Shown here piece by piece: positions 1-7,680 of a stretch of DNA of 64,000 nt. The notes below the pieces were generated by a model, which saw nothing but the letters and a program-made list of their open reading frames with translations, had not been told where the DNA came from and did not search any database. Origin of the DNA: Zetaproteobacteria bacterium CG1_02_55_237 (lineage in GTDB: Bacteria > Pseudomonadota > Zetaproteobacteria > Mariprofundales > Mariprofundaceae). The position numbers and the translations under genes were made by a program. Every line of letters starts with the position of its first letter. Position 1 is the stretch's first letter. The stretch lies in NCBI GenBank assembly GCA_001871195.1, contig MNXA01000044.1:1-64000 (forward strand), written 5' to 3'.

Positions 1-230
1 CACTGTCGTTCGTCTCATCTCTGATTACCTCTCGGGTAATCTTCAGACCGGACAACTTATGAGCTACTGATGAGGACAGGTTATGTGCTGCCGACACAGA
101 AAAGCCATCCGTTGCCGCAGCCATACGCCTTCCATAGCATACCCGATCCATGAACCCGACCGACTGCCAGACACTTTCTCCGACCATCGCCTTCCCTTCT
201 TCCGGAATTACATGGAGGAAAGCATGCAAC
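1..230. other. Leader/intergenic region with a structured segment
   Basis: No convincing gene is visible before the metal transporter operon. Bases 23-29 and 35-41 form a perfect 7-bp hairpin (GATTACC/GGTAATC) with a 5-base loop. Bases 12-19 can pair with 69-77 around it, allowing one bulged G, so bases 12-77 can fold into a stem enclosing a hairpin. No run of T follows, so it does not look like a standard terminator. It could be the leader of the downstream operon or the tail of an upstream transcript. No Zur-like palindrome was found. Confidence 0.3.
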
Positions 231-1028
231 ATGCTGCCTTTTCTCATTTTTTTTGTCATGTCCCTGCTTCCTCTCCCGGCCGGAGCGGGCATCGTCACCA
301 CTTTACCGCCATTAACCGGCCTTGTGCTGCTGCTCGATCCTGAAGCCGATGTGCATTGCCTGCTGCCACCGGGCGCCGACGCGCATGATTTCCAGCTCAG
401 ACCAAAACAGGTTCAAACCCTGAAACAGGCCGATCTGCTGGTGCGCAGCTCTTTTGATGACGGCCACTGGTCGGGCATCAGTCTACCAGGACGAACTCTC
501 GACCTGTGGCCCGGGCAAGCTCATGCATGGCTTTCGCCCGCTGCCGTCATCAATATTCTCCCAAAGCTGGCAGAGGCGCTGCAATTACTGGCTCCCCAAC
601 GCGAGCAGGCCATTACGCAGGCGCTGAGCAAAGCGCTCTCCCATGCCTATGCCATGAACATCAAGTGGTACAAGGCGCTTGAGGCATACCATGAGCGTGG
701 TGTGATTATGCAGCACAACGCGTGGCAACCCGCACTGGCCGCTTACAAGGTGCCCGTCTGGGCCGTGCTGGAGACCCAGCACCACGGCGACGATATCGGA
801 CCACACCGGCTGGAAGAAGCACTGGGACTGCTCAATGCCCACCCCACCGCCCTGCTGTGGGGCAATCGCAGACATGCAGGCCGCGCGCTGCAATGGCTGC
901 AAGAGCATCAGACCGCCAGCGAAAAGGCACGGTTGCTGGATTTTGACCCCTTGGGTGACTGCGGCATGACCTGGCTGGAATTGATGCAACTCAATCTGGA
1001 CCTGCTTGAAAAGGCTTCCACCCCATGA
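231..1028 (+). CDS. znuA: Metal (zinc/manganese) ABC transporter, periplasmic binding protein
   Basis: A 265-residue ZnuA/cluster A-I binding protein that would capture a divalent metal in the periplasm and hand it to the permease encoded two genes downstream. The start at 231 is chosen because GGAGGAA lies at 214-220 and a hydrophobic signal peptide ending near PAGAG follows directly. An in-frame ATG at 150 would put an uncharacteristic leader in front. Candidate metal ligands are the histidines in GADAHDF, HAWLSP and MQHNAW, plus the acidic FDPLGD segment near the end. The long His/Asp-rich loop common in high-affinity zinc proteins is not obvious. The gene overlaps the ATPase gene by 4 bases (ATGA). 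Zinc rather than manganese is inferred from context. Confidence 0.85.
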   Translation: MLPFLIFFVMSLLPLPAGAGIVTTLPPLTGLVLLLDPEADVHCLLPPGADAHDFQLRPKQVQTLKQADLLVRSSFDDGHWSGISLPGRTLDLWPGQAHAWLSPAAVINILPKLAEALQLLAPQREQAITQALSKALSHAYAMNIKWYKALEAYHERGVIMQHNAWQPALAAYKVPVWAVLETQHHGDDIGPHRLEEALGLLNAHPTALLWGNRRHAGRALQWLQEHQTASEKARLLDFDPLGDCGMTWLELMQLNLDLLEKASTP

Positions 1029-1843
1029 CCGCCCCCGCGCTGCGCCTCAACCATGTGGCCTTCGGCCCGCAGGATGCGCGCATTCTCGATAACATTGACC
1101 TGCAGCTGGAAGAAGGTCATTTCCTTGGCATTGTCGGCCCGAACGGGGCCGGAAAAAGCACCCTGCTGCATATCATCTGCGGCCTGCTACAAGCTGCCGA
1201 TGGCCATGTCGATCTGTTCGGTGAATGCCTGTCGCGCAGCAGCAGGCGACGCCTGCTGGGTCAGGTCCGCTTTCTGCCCCAGCGTCAGGAAAGCATGAGC
1301 AGCATGCCGGTCAAGGTGCGCAATGTTGTCGGCATGGGGCTTGAGGACTATCACAAGGCACTCTGGCGTCCTGCCCGGCATAGCGAACAGATTGCCCATG
1401 CACTGGAGCGCACCGGCATGACTGCGCATGCCGATGAGGATTTTCGCTCCCTCTCGGGCGGCCAGCAGCAGCGCGTACGTCTTGCCCGCGCGCTGGTTTC
1501 CGCTCCCCGCATCCTGCTGCTTGATGAACCCGCAGCAGCGCTGGACTCACGGGCGCAGGGCAACCTGTACAAGTTGCTGCGTGAGCTGTGCGACGAAACA
1601 GGCATGGCCGTGGTAATGGTCGAGCACGATATCGCTGCCATCAGTGATTACGTCAATTCTGTTGCCTGTCTGAACCGCCGTATTCATTACCACGCCAAAC
1701 GCGGCGAAACGATTCCCGAACAGGTCTGGCGCGACATGTACGGCGAGCATATGCACATCGTGGCGCACGATGCGCACTGCATCGGCTGTGTCGATCATGA
1801 ATCAGGCGCCCTTGAATCAGAACAAACGGACGCAGGCAAATGA
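1025..1843 (+). CDS. znuC: Metal ABC transporter, ATP-binding protein
   Basis: A 272-residue ABC ATPase. Walker A is GPNGAGKST near residue 40, the signature is LSGGQQQR, Walker B is ILLLDEPAAALD, and the H-loop histidine is in VVMVEHD. The C-terminal 60 residues are rich in His and Cys (HMHIVAHDAHCIGC), which suggests a metal-responsive tail, though that is inference. The gene overlaps both neighbours by 4 bases, as expected for a translationally coupled binding protein-ATPase-permease operon. It is the only ABC ATPase near the two metal permeases in this window, so it may also power the second permease at 2783-3565. Confidence 0.9.
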   Translation: MTAPALRLNHVAFGPQDARILDNIDLQLEEGHFLGIVGPNGAGKSTLLHIICGLLQAADGHVDLFGECLSRSSRRRLLGQVRFLPQRQESMSSMPVKVRNVVGMGLEDYHKALWRPARHSEQIAHALERTGMTAHADEDFRSLSGGQQQRVRLARALVSAPRILLLDEPAAALDSRAQGNLYKLLRELCDETGMAVVMVEHDIAAISDYVNSVACLNRRIHYHAKRGETIPEQVWRDMYGEHMHIVAHDAHCIGCVDHESGALESEQTDAGK

Positions 1844-2667
1844 GCGGCTTTCTGAGCAGCCAAGTCATGCTTGAAGCACTGGGGCCTGCGACGCTGATCG
1901 CCGTGGTCGCCTCCAGCATGTCGGTGATGGTGCTGGCACATCGCTTGGCTTTTCTCACGGTTGGTGTATCGCATGCCACGCTTGCCGGCCTTGGCATTGC
2001 CGTGGTGCTTTCGCTGCCGCTTCTACCCACTGCAGCCGTATCCGCCGTGATCGTCGCCCTGCTGCTCGGTGTGGTTTCTCCCAAGCGCGGCATGAATGAG
2101 GATGCGGCAACCGGCGTGCTGTTTGCTGGAGCCATGGCACTGGGCATTGTGCTGCTCTCCGGGGCCAGCCGGCATGAAGTGGACCTGTTCGGCCTGTTGT
2201 TCGGCAATATCCTGATGGTTTCCGAAGACGATAAATTCTGGCTGCTGTGCGGCAGCCTGCCTGTTATGGCTGCACTTTTATGGGCAGCCCGCCCGTGGTG
2301 GGCCATGGCCTTTGATGCCGCCAGCATGCGCGCCATGGGTCTGCCCGTTCAGGGTTACCGCCTGCTGCTTTATGCAGTCGTCGGCCTGACTGTGGTGATG
2401 TGCGTGAAGCTTGCCGGCATTGTGCTGACCGCCGGTCTGCTCGTGCTACCCGCCGCCAGTGCCTGGCTATGGGGGCGTGGCCTGCTGTCCATTTGGGTGC
2501 TCAGCCTTGTCCTGTCTCTGGCCGGTACCTGGCTGGGGCTTTATGTGTCCTATATGTTCGATCTTCCGTCCGGCGCCACCGTCGTACTGCTGCTCTGCGC
2601 CGTGTTCCTGCTCAGCCGCAGCGCCCACTGGCTCGTCCACCACCGCAAAGCCGGCCAAAGCCACTGA
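1840..2667 (+). CDS. znuB: Metal ABC transporter, permease
   Basis: A 275-residue polytopic membrane protein of the ABC-3 (ZnuB/MntB) permease family. It has about eight hydrophobic segments and the family's conserved stretch VKLAGIVLTAGLLVLPAA in the second half, which corresponds to the region that contacts the ATPase. It would form the inner-membrane channel for the metal bound by the 231-1028 product. The start overlaps the stop of the ATPase gene by 4 bases. The C-terminus ends in a basic/His-rich tail (HWLVHHRKAGQSH). The gene faces a second, separate permease of the same family on the opposite strand. Confidence 0.9.
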   Translation: MSGFLSSQVMLEALGPATLIAVVASSMSVMVLAHRLAFLTVGVSHATLAGLGIAVVLSLPLLPTAAVSAVIVALLLGVVSPKRGMNEDAATGVLFAGAMALGIVLLSGASRHEVDLFGLLFGNILMVSEDDKFWLLCGSLPVMAALLWAARPWWAMAFDAASMRAMGLPVQGYRLLLYAVVGLTVVMCVKLAGIVLTAGLLVLPAASAWLWGRGLLSIWVLSLVLSLAGTWLGLYVSYMFDLPSGATVVLLLCAVFLLSRSAHWLVHHRKAGQSH

Positions 2668-2709
2668 TCGGTTTAACTCCCGCTGATTGGCTGACATCGG
2701 CCATAAACG

Positions 2710-2720
2710 GCCCTTCGGGC
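2710..2720. other. Small hairpin between converging metal-transport operons
   Basis: GCCC-TTC-GGGC forms a short GC-rich hairpin in the 115-base gap between two convergent operons. There is no clear T-run on either side, so it is at most a weak terminator. Nothing else recognisable lies in the gap. Confidence 0.3.
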
Positions 2721-2782
2721 AAGTGCCTAGGAATCCCCAATAAAAGTCATTCGCTAACCGAGGAAAGGATTCTAATAACTGC

Positions 2783-3565
2783 TCATGGAACTCCCGTTGG
2801 CATTTGTCTCAGGGCTCTTTCTTTTCCCTTGCTAAACAGACTCATAACTATCCCTGCCCCAACAAGGCTCCATACCGTTACTGCGCCTGTCGGCAAATCG
2901 AAAACGAATGACAGCAGCAACCCCGCCACGTAGCCCGCGATTCCAGTGGCATATGCCAACGGTAGCTTGAGACATTCCGAATAGCTGCGCACTGCCAGTG
3001 CCGGAACGATCAGGCTGGCGAAAACAAGGTACACACCGACCAGTTGCACCGAGGCTGTGACAGCAAGGGCAAATAACACGTAGAAGCCGATTCGGCCGAT
3101 GCGTTCACGCAAGGCGAACCAGCAGGCAAGCAGCACGATATACAGCACAGAGGTATGCAACAGTGCATCACTTCCCACCCAGAGGATTTGGCCGACCAGC
3201 ATGTCCTTAAGATGTTCACCGCCCTGCGGATTTCCAGCCAGCATCAGAATACTTCCACTGGATGCCAGCACAAAGCCGATGCCAATAAGAGCCTCCAGCA
3301 CATCCGGCCAGTATTTCTCGCACAGATTGAATACCACAGCGCCAGAAAGTGCGGCCAGACCGGCAGCGATCTGCACGGTCCAGCCATTAGCCTCCCAACC
3401 GAAGTATTCGGCTGCGATAACCCCCATGCCGGCCATTTGTGCGACGGCGATATCGATAAAAATGATACCCCTTTTCAGAACGATCTGGCCCAACGGCACG
3501 TGGGTAGATAGCACCAGCAGGCCCGCCAGTAAGGCGGGCCAAAGGATAGACATATCGGCGAGCAT
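2783..3565 (-). CDS. Second metal ABC transporter permease (ZnuB-like)
   Basis: A 260-residue ABC-3 family inner-membrane permease with eight or so hydrophobic segments, including the motif LVGVYLVFASLIVPALAV that matches the family's conserved cytoplasmic-loop region. The start ATG at 3565 shares one base with the TGA stop of the upstream binding-protein gene (TGATG), so the two are translationally coupled. No ATPase gene follows it, which is unusual for an ABC importer. The ATPase at 1025-1843 on the opposite strand is the obvious candidate partner. An alternative start is the ATG at 3553. Zinc as substrate is inferred from the family of its binding protein. Confidence 0.85.
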   Translation of the reverse strand: MLADMSILWPALLAGLLVLSTHVPLGQIVLKRGIIFIDIAVAQMAGMGVIAAEYFGWEANGWTVQIAAGLAALSGAVVFNLCEKYWPDVLEALIGIGFVLASSGSILMLAGNPQGGEHLKDMLVGQILWVGSDALLHTSVLYIVLLACWFALRERIGRIGFYVLFALAVTASVQLVGVYLVFASLIVPALAVRSYSECLKLPLAYATGIAGYVAGLLLSFVFDLPTGAVTVWSLVGAGIVMSLFSKGKERALRQMPTGVP

Positions 3566-4476
3566 CAGCGGCCAGCTGCTCTGAGCAGCAACTGCAGGGT
3601 ATCGTCGTATAGTGCGAACAGATTACCTGCCTGATCGGAACCGCCTACGGTGAACGGCAATTTCACCACAGGAATCCCGGCCTTGCTTCCCAGCCACTCA
3701 GAAGCCTTCCCGTCCTGATATGCGGCATAGATGACCATCAGGGCTGGATCGACCTTTTGCCTGGCCAGCAAATCTGCCAGATGCGCCGCCCCGGGTGGAA
3801 CGCCGGATACAGACTCGATCGTTGCAACCTCATCCAACCCCAGCCAGTCGAGCATATACGCCCAGCCCTTATGGTAGGCGATCAGCTTCACTCCATGCAG
3901 GGGAGAAGCCTCGGCCTGCCAGCGTTGCAAGGCTGCCTGCCAGCGTCCGGAAAAATCCTTATAGCGACGCTGGTAAGCATCTGCATGGGCCACATCCAGC
4001 TGTTGCAGCCGTTCATTCAATGCGCCTGCTACCAGCAGGATATTTCTCGGGTCGGTATGAATATGCGGGTTGCCAGCCGGATGCACATCGCCCTGGATGC
4101 GATCCACGCTAGCCGGCACCTCCAGCATGCGCACAAATGAGGCTGCCTCGAAGTATCCCGGCTTTCCGGGCTGAATGGCGGGGTTGGCACTCTGACGCAG
4201 CAACACCGGCAGCCAGCCTATTTCAAGTTGCGCGCCAGTGGCCACGACCAGATCAGCACGTCGCATGCTGGCGATCAGGCTGGGGCGAGCCTGAATATGG
4301 TGCGGGTCCTGCATGGCGGATGTGGCAGTATGGATATCCACATCTTTACCACCCAACTCCATCAGCAAGGCAGCCCATTCCGGCTCGCAGGCAAAAACAC
4401 GCATGGCGGCATGTGCCGGCATGGCAGATGCAAACAGAGATGTGACAAGCAGTGTAACTGCAAGCAATGACTTCAT
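3565..4476 (-). CDS. Second periplasmic metal-binding protein (ZnuA-like)
   Basis: A 303-residue cluster A-I metal-binding protein. The start at 4476 follows an AGGAG ribosome site and begins a clear signal peptide ending in MPAHA. Visible metal-ligand candidates are the paired histidines of DPHHIQARPS, the histidines of GNPHIHTDPRN, and AYHKGWAY, with a C-terminal GGSDQ segment. These match zinc-binding ZnuA/AdcA-type proteins. It sits between a porin-like gene and its permease, 25 bases from the former, and so probably belongs to a minus-strand metal-uptake operon starting near 6246. It is clearly different in sequence from the binding protein at 231-1028. Confidence 0.85.
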   Translation of the reverse strand: MKSLLAVTLLVTSLFASAMPAHAAMRVFACEPEWAALLMELGGKDVDIHTATSAMQDPHHIQARPSLIASMRRADLVVATGAQLEIGWLPVLLRQSANPAIQPGKPGYFEAASFVRMLEVPASVDRIQGDVHPAGNPHIHTDPRNILLVAGALNERLQQLDVAHADAYQRRYKDFSGRWQAALQRWQAEASPLHGVKLIAYHKGWAYMLDWLGLDEVATIESVSGVPPGAAHLADLLARQKVDPALMVIYAAYQDGKASEWLGSKAGIPVVKLPFTVGGSDQAGNLFALYDDTLQLLLRAAGR

Positions 4477-4501
4477 GGTAATCTCCTTCATATTGTCGAA
4501 C

Positions 4502-5872
4502 CTAGTATTGGTGGGCGCCATGAGCGCCGATCAGGATGATGTATTGCAGGGCGAGCTGATGGTCCACAAGGCGCTGGCTATGATCCCTGCTGTACTGAAG
4601 GCGAAAGCGGCTGAACTCGCTGTTGGCATAGCCCAGTACGACACTGGATCGCCAAGGATGCTGGCCTGCAGCATCGAGCACGCCTCCCGGCACTACAGCA
4701 CTGCCCGAATTAGCCGCAAAGACCATCGAATGGCGAACTCCGATATCCCAGCCCTTCGTGAATTGGTACACAGCCTCTGCATAACCACCGCGCTGACGAG
4801 CGGTGAGCAGGCCGGGTGTACCGGCGGCATCAGTGAATGCTCCTTGTTCATTGCCGAAAAACAGCTCGGACTGCAGCTTGAAGTTACGCTCGACAGGATT
4901 GCCGTCTGGAGCCCATTTCCACACCATATCTGCGATGATCAGGTTGCTGTTTCCATCGAAGGTACCGGTTTGAGCTCCGGCGTTGTCGAAACTGGCACGC
5001 CCCGTTGGTTTGTTGCCCAGCCATGAAACCCCTGCTAACCAGCTGTTGCTGAAACCGACGTCTCCTCCAAGCCTTAGGAATGCATCCCATGCGCCCGAAC
5101 CACGCAACGCAGCGCCCCCGCCCGGGAAGCGGTCACCGCGCAACAGTTCACCACCCAGTTCGACATACATGTCCGTGGGCGCCAACCAGCGAGCCTGCAA
5201 ACCATCACCGGCGAAGGTGTTGTTGAGGAATACACGGTTGGCCAGCGAGCGATCAATGAAATCGTCGTGGTGAGGATGAAACTCGTTGATGTACCCGATG
5301 CCAGAGAAGAAACGTCCACCCTTGATGGTTAGGCCGGCCGGCAGATCGAGGGTTTGCGCATAGGCTTCTTCAACAGTTAATCCACCCTGCGGTGCCAGCG
5401 ACAGGGTCGATGAGGCATAGAAGCGGTTATCCACGTTAGCAGCGAAATTAAGCTCCGATTCGTTGATGCCTAGTCCCCGGTCTCCAAGGCCCGCCGCATC
5501 GCCGGTTGCGAAGCCCGGAACTGCGAACAGCGCCGGATCCCTCGAAAAGCCCCTGTATGAACCGTTCAGAATCATGCTGATCTGCGGATTGAATGCATTG
5601 GCGTCGGAGCGAGTCACACCGCTGCCTGCATCTCCCTGATTAACCGGAGGCGCCTGTACCACAATCGGAGGCACAGGCTGCGCAGCTTTTGCTGCTGCCT
5701 CGGCCTCGCGTTGTTTAGAGGCTTGCATCTCAGCCTCCATTTTGTCGATTTTCTCCTGCATCTGACGCATCTGCTGTTTCAGCAACTGCAGGTCATCCAG
5801 AGTGGCTGCCTGTGCCTGTGGCACGACCAGCAGCATGCATGGCAACAGCCATGCGATAATTGTCTTTCGCAT
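4502..5872 (-). CDS. Outer-membrane porin-like protein with N-terminal coiled coil
   Basis: A 456-residue secreted protein. The start at 5872 is chosen because GGAGG precedes it by about 6 bases; an in-frame ATG at 5884 overlaps that ribosome site. A signal peptide ending in AQA is followed by a charged coiled coil (LLKQQMRQMQEKIDKMEAEM), a Pro/Val-rich linker and then a long stretch with alternating aromatic and polar residues typical of a beta-barrel. The C-terminus is HGAHQY, ending in an aromatic residue and carrying two histidines. A FHPHHDDF motif lies mid-barrel. Position upstream of a binding protein and a permease suggests that it brings the same metal across the outer membrane. That substrate is inferred. 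Confidence 0.75.
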   Translation of the reverse strand: MRKTIIAWLLPCMLLVVPQAQAATLDDLQLLKQQMRQMQEKIDKMEAEMQASKQREAEAAAKAAQPVPPIVVQAPPVNQGDAGSGVTRSDANAFNPQISMILNGSYRGFSRDPALFAVPGFATGDAAGLGDRGLGINESELNFAANVDNRFYASSTLSLAPQGGLTVEEAYAQTLDLPAGLTIKGGRFFSGIGYINEFHPHHDDFIDRSLANRVFLNNTFAGDGLQARWLAPTDMYVELGGELLRGDRFPGGGAALRGSGAWDAFLRLGGDVGFSNSWLAGVSWLGNKPTGRASFDNAGAQTGTFDGNSNLIIADMVWKWAPDGNPVERNFKLQSELFFGNEQGAFTDAAGTPGLLTARQRGGYAEAVYQFTKGWDIGVRHSMVFAANSGSAVVPGGVLDAAGQHPWRSSVVLGYANSEFSRFRLQYSRDHSQRLVDHQLALQYIILIGAHGAHQY

Positions 5873-5893
5873 TGTATCCTCCATATGCCTTGG

Positions 5894-5912
5894 CCATCGG
5901 CTAGGCCGATGG
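5894..5912 (-). other. Perfect 8-bp hairpin ahead of porin gene
   Basis: CCATCGGC and GCCGATGG pair perfectly around a 3-base loop in the leader between the small membrane protein and the porin-like gene. No T-run follows on the minus strand. It may stabilise or process the message; that role is inference. Confidence 0.35.
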
Positions 5913-5949
5913 ATGGTTTGTTTCGTTCAGGAAAGTGAAAGAAAAACCG

Positions 5950-6246
5950 TCAAGCGGTTGGAGGAGCTCTTATGAGAGTAGAATCACGTCGTGCAACGAC
6001 ATTGGGCCGCGCTTGAGCGAGTATGGCCACAGCCATGACCGGAACAGCGTCAGGAGCCCATGCCTGTGCAGGGGCGCAGCCACCGGAGACAGCATTTTCA
6101 AGTGCACATACTGTACAGACAACCGGGGCGTGCAGGCCGGTCTGGTGTGTATGCAGGTCCACCGCCGCCCACATTGCAGCCAGCATGGCCAATGTCGCAA
6201 CAGCAACACGCAGATGTCGAAAGTAGTGGAATAACCGAGTGGTCAT
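5950..6246 (-). CDS. Small membrane protein with CxxC, DUF2946-like
   Basis: A 98-residue protein with one strong N-terminal hydrophobic segment (AVATLAMLAAMWAAV), followed by a His-rich patch (DLHTHQTGLHAP), a CTVC pair, a second hydrophobic stretch, and an end with the pattern RAPP. This layout resembles DUF2946-type small proteins often found beside metal uptake or efflux genes. It is first in the minus-strand metal operon, 77 bases before the porin-like gene. The ribosome site is weak. Function is unknown; metal sensing or delivery at the membrane is a guess from the His and Cys content and the neighbours. Confidence 0.55.
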   Translation of the reverse strand: MTTRLFHYFRHLRVAVATLAMLAAMWAAVDLHTHQTGLHAPVVCTVCALENAVSGGCAPAQAWAPDAVPVMAVAILAQARPNVVARRDSTLIRAPPTA

Positions 6247-6396
6247 CTCGGGAATTCTTGCCTTACATCATACATCGTGCAAGGGCGCACATTGCAGAGG
6301 TAAATAAAACACCACTCTATTTCCAGACTTATATAAAAAAACCAACGTCCGGTTCTGGTGCTGGCCGAAGGACCGTTCATGGCCGACTTCAGCCGG

Positions 6397-7110
6397 TCAG
6401 TCGTTGCGCTTGGTGGGGGATGGGGCCACATCGCTGACGGGGATGGGTTGTGCAAGAGCGGCAGGGTCAACGGTTTGGTCGTGGTTGCGGTCGATGGTGT
6501 CGAGATAATGCGTCAGATTGGCAATCATCAGCGCATACACCGCAACGCCGAACACCATCAGCATCACGGCAACAATACGGCCCATTTCGGTATGCGGAAC
6601 GATGTCGCCGTAACCCACTGTGGTCAGGGTAACGAAAGCCCACCACAGACCATCCTCAATCTTTTCAAAGCCGGGATTCTGGCCATGCTCAATCAGGAAG
6701 GTGCAGCTTCCGAACAGGAATACCATGCCGAAAATGATGGCCATGGCGACAGGAAAGCTGTCGCGTGAGAGTAAAATCAGACGCAAAAGGCGCTTACGAT
6801 TGTTATGCAGAAACGTGCCAAGCTTCAGCGCAGGAAGAACCCGGACAAATCTGAGCGCGGAAAACAGGCGGAGTACCGGAGAAGCCAGCAGCACGACAAA
6901 CACCAGATCGAACCAGTTTTGGCGGATATAGGTGCGACGGCTCTCGGCGATATGCCAGCGCACAGCGAACAGCACTACGAACGACGACAGCACGGACATC
7001 TGCACCCAGTCGGGAACGGTTTCCCAGAACGTTACAGCCAGTGAAGCGATGGTGAGCAGGAAAAGCAGGACATCAAGCCCCCGCCGTCGCCAGTCGATGG
7101 CGTCCGTCAT
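6397..7110 (-). CDS. Six-transmembrane potassium channel
   Basis: A 237-residue ion channel. The hydrophobic segments run S1 (LDVLLFLLTIASL), S2, S3 (NWFDLVFVVLLAS), an S4-like helix with spaced arginines (LRFVRVLPALKL), S5, a pore loop carrying the K+ selectivity filter TLTTVGYGD, and S6. This is the plan of voltage-gated-type bacterial K+ channels. No RCK/TrkA-N regulatory domain follows, only a 45-residue polar tail. S4 holds few positive charges, so real voltage sensing is uncertain. It lies 24 bases downstream of the UPF0114 gene on the same strand and is probably cotranscribed with it. Confidence 0.85.
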   Translation of the reverse strand: MTDAIDWRRRGLDVLLFLLTIASLAVTFWETVPDWVQMSVLSSFVVLFAVRWHIAESRRTYIRQNWFDLVFVVLLASPVLRLFSALRFVRVLPALKLGTFLHNNRKRLLRLILLSRDSFPVAMAIIFGMVFLFGSCTFLIEHGQNPGFEKIEDGLWWAFVTLTTVGYGDIVPHTEMGRIVAVMLMVFGVAVYALMIANLTHYLDTIDRNHDQTVDPAALAQPIPVSDVAPSPTKRND

Positions 7111-7134
7111 GCCACAGAACCTGTCAACAGAACC

Positions 7135-7647
7135 TTAATGCTTGCCAGACTTGTGGCTGAAATAGAGGGCCAGCGAAACCAGCAGGATACCGCCACCCAT
7201 GTACAGGATGTTCAGAGGGTTATCGAAGGTTACATGCAGGACATTCTTGAAGAAGGAAACGACCAGAATCATCAGAACGACCTTGGCCAGGCGATCCTTC
7301 AGGTCATCCAGGCTGTTAATCGTCAGGATGTTGCTTGCATTATCCTCACCGTGGGCAATATCGATTTTACTGATAAACAACTCGTACATACCCATCGCGA
7401 AAATCAGCAGCACAGTGGCAAGCAGGAAATCATCCACCGCCGAAATAATCTGACCGACAACCTCGGTATGGAAATCCGGATGGTGCACGCCCAAAAAGGT
7501 CATCTCGATAAACTGCCAGGCGAGATGCACCATGCTTTCGGCTGCCAGAGTAAACAGCAGTAGCATGCCGATCATCGATGACAGCACAGCCAGAATCACT
7601 ACAAACCGGCTGTTCCACAGAAACCATTCAAACGCGCGTTCAATCAT
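7135..7647 (-). CDS. UPF0114 (YqhA-like) integral membrane protein
   Basis: A 170-residue membrane protein with four predicted hydrophobic segments. The pattern of an N-terminal ERAFEWFLWNSR segment, a central DDFLLATVLLIFAMGMYELF helix and INSLDDLKDRLAKVVLMIL matches the UPF0114/YqhA family, whose function is not established. The start at 7647 is preferred because AAGGAG precedes it; an ATG at 7671 would overlap that site. It sits between the K+ channel gene and a major facilitator gene on the same strand, with short gaps. Confidence 0.75.
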   Translation of the reverse strand: MIERAFEWFLWNSRFVVILAVLSSMIGMLLLFTLAAESMVHLAWQFIEMTFLGVHHPDFHTEVVGQIISAVDDFLLATVLLIFAMGMYELFISKIDIAHGEDNASNILTINSLDDLKDRLAKVVLMILVVSFFKNVLHVTFDNPLNILYMGGGILLVSLALYFSHKSGKH

Positions 7648-7680
7648 TCCCTGCTCCTTGTCCATTCCCATACCCCCAGA

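Noticed and set aside
60-105. CTGATGA followed later by GAAA, like a hammerhead ribozyme core
   Set aside because: No stem II pairs next to CTGATGA and GAAA, and the flanking bases do not form stem I with a GTC cleavage site, so the core is chance.
6247-6396. Possible Zur box upstream of the minus-strand metal operon
   Set aside because: AT-rich pieces such as TTATATAA exist, but no palindrome close to the known Zur consensus was found; regulation by zinc remains inference only.
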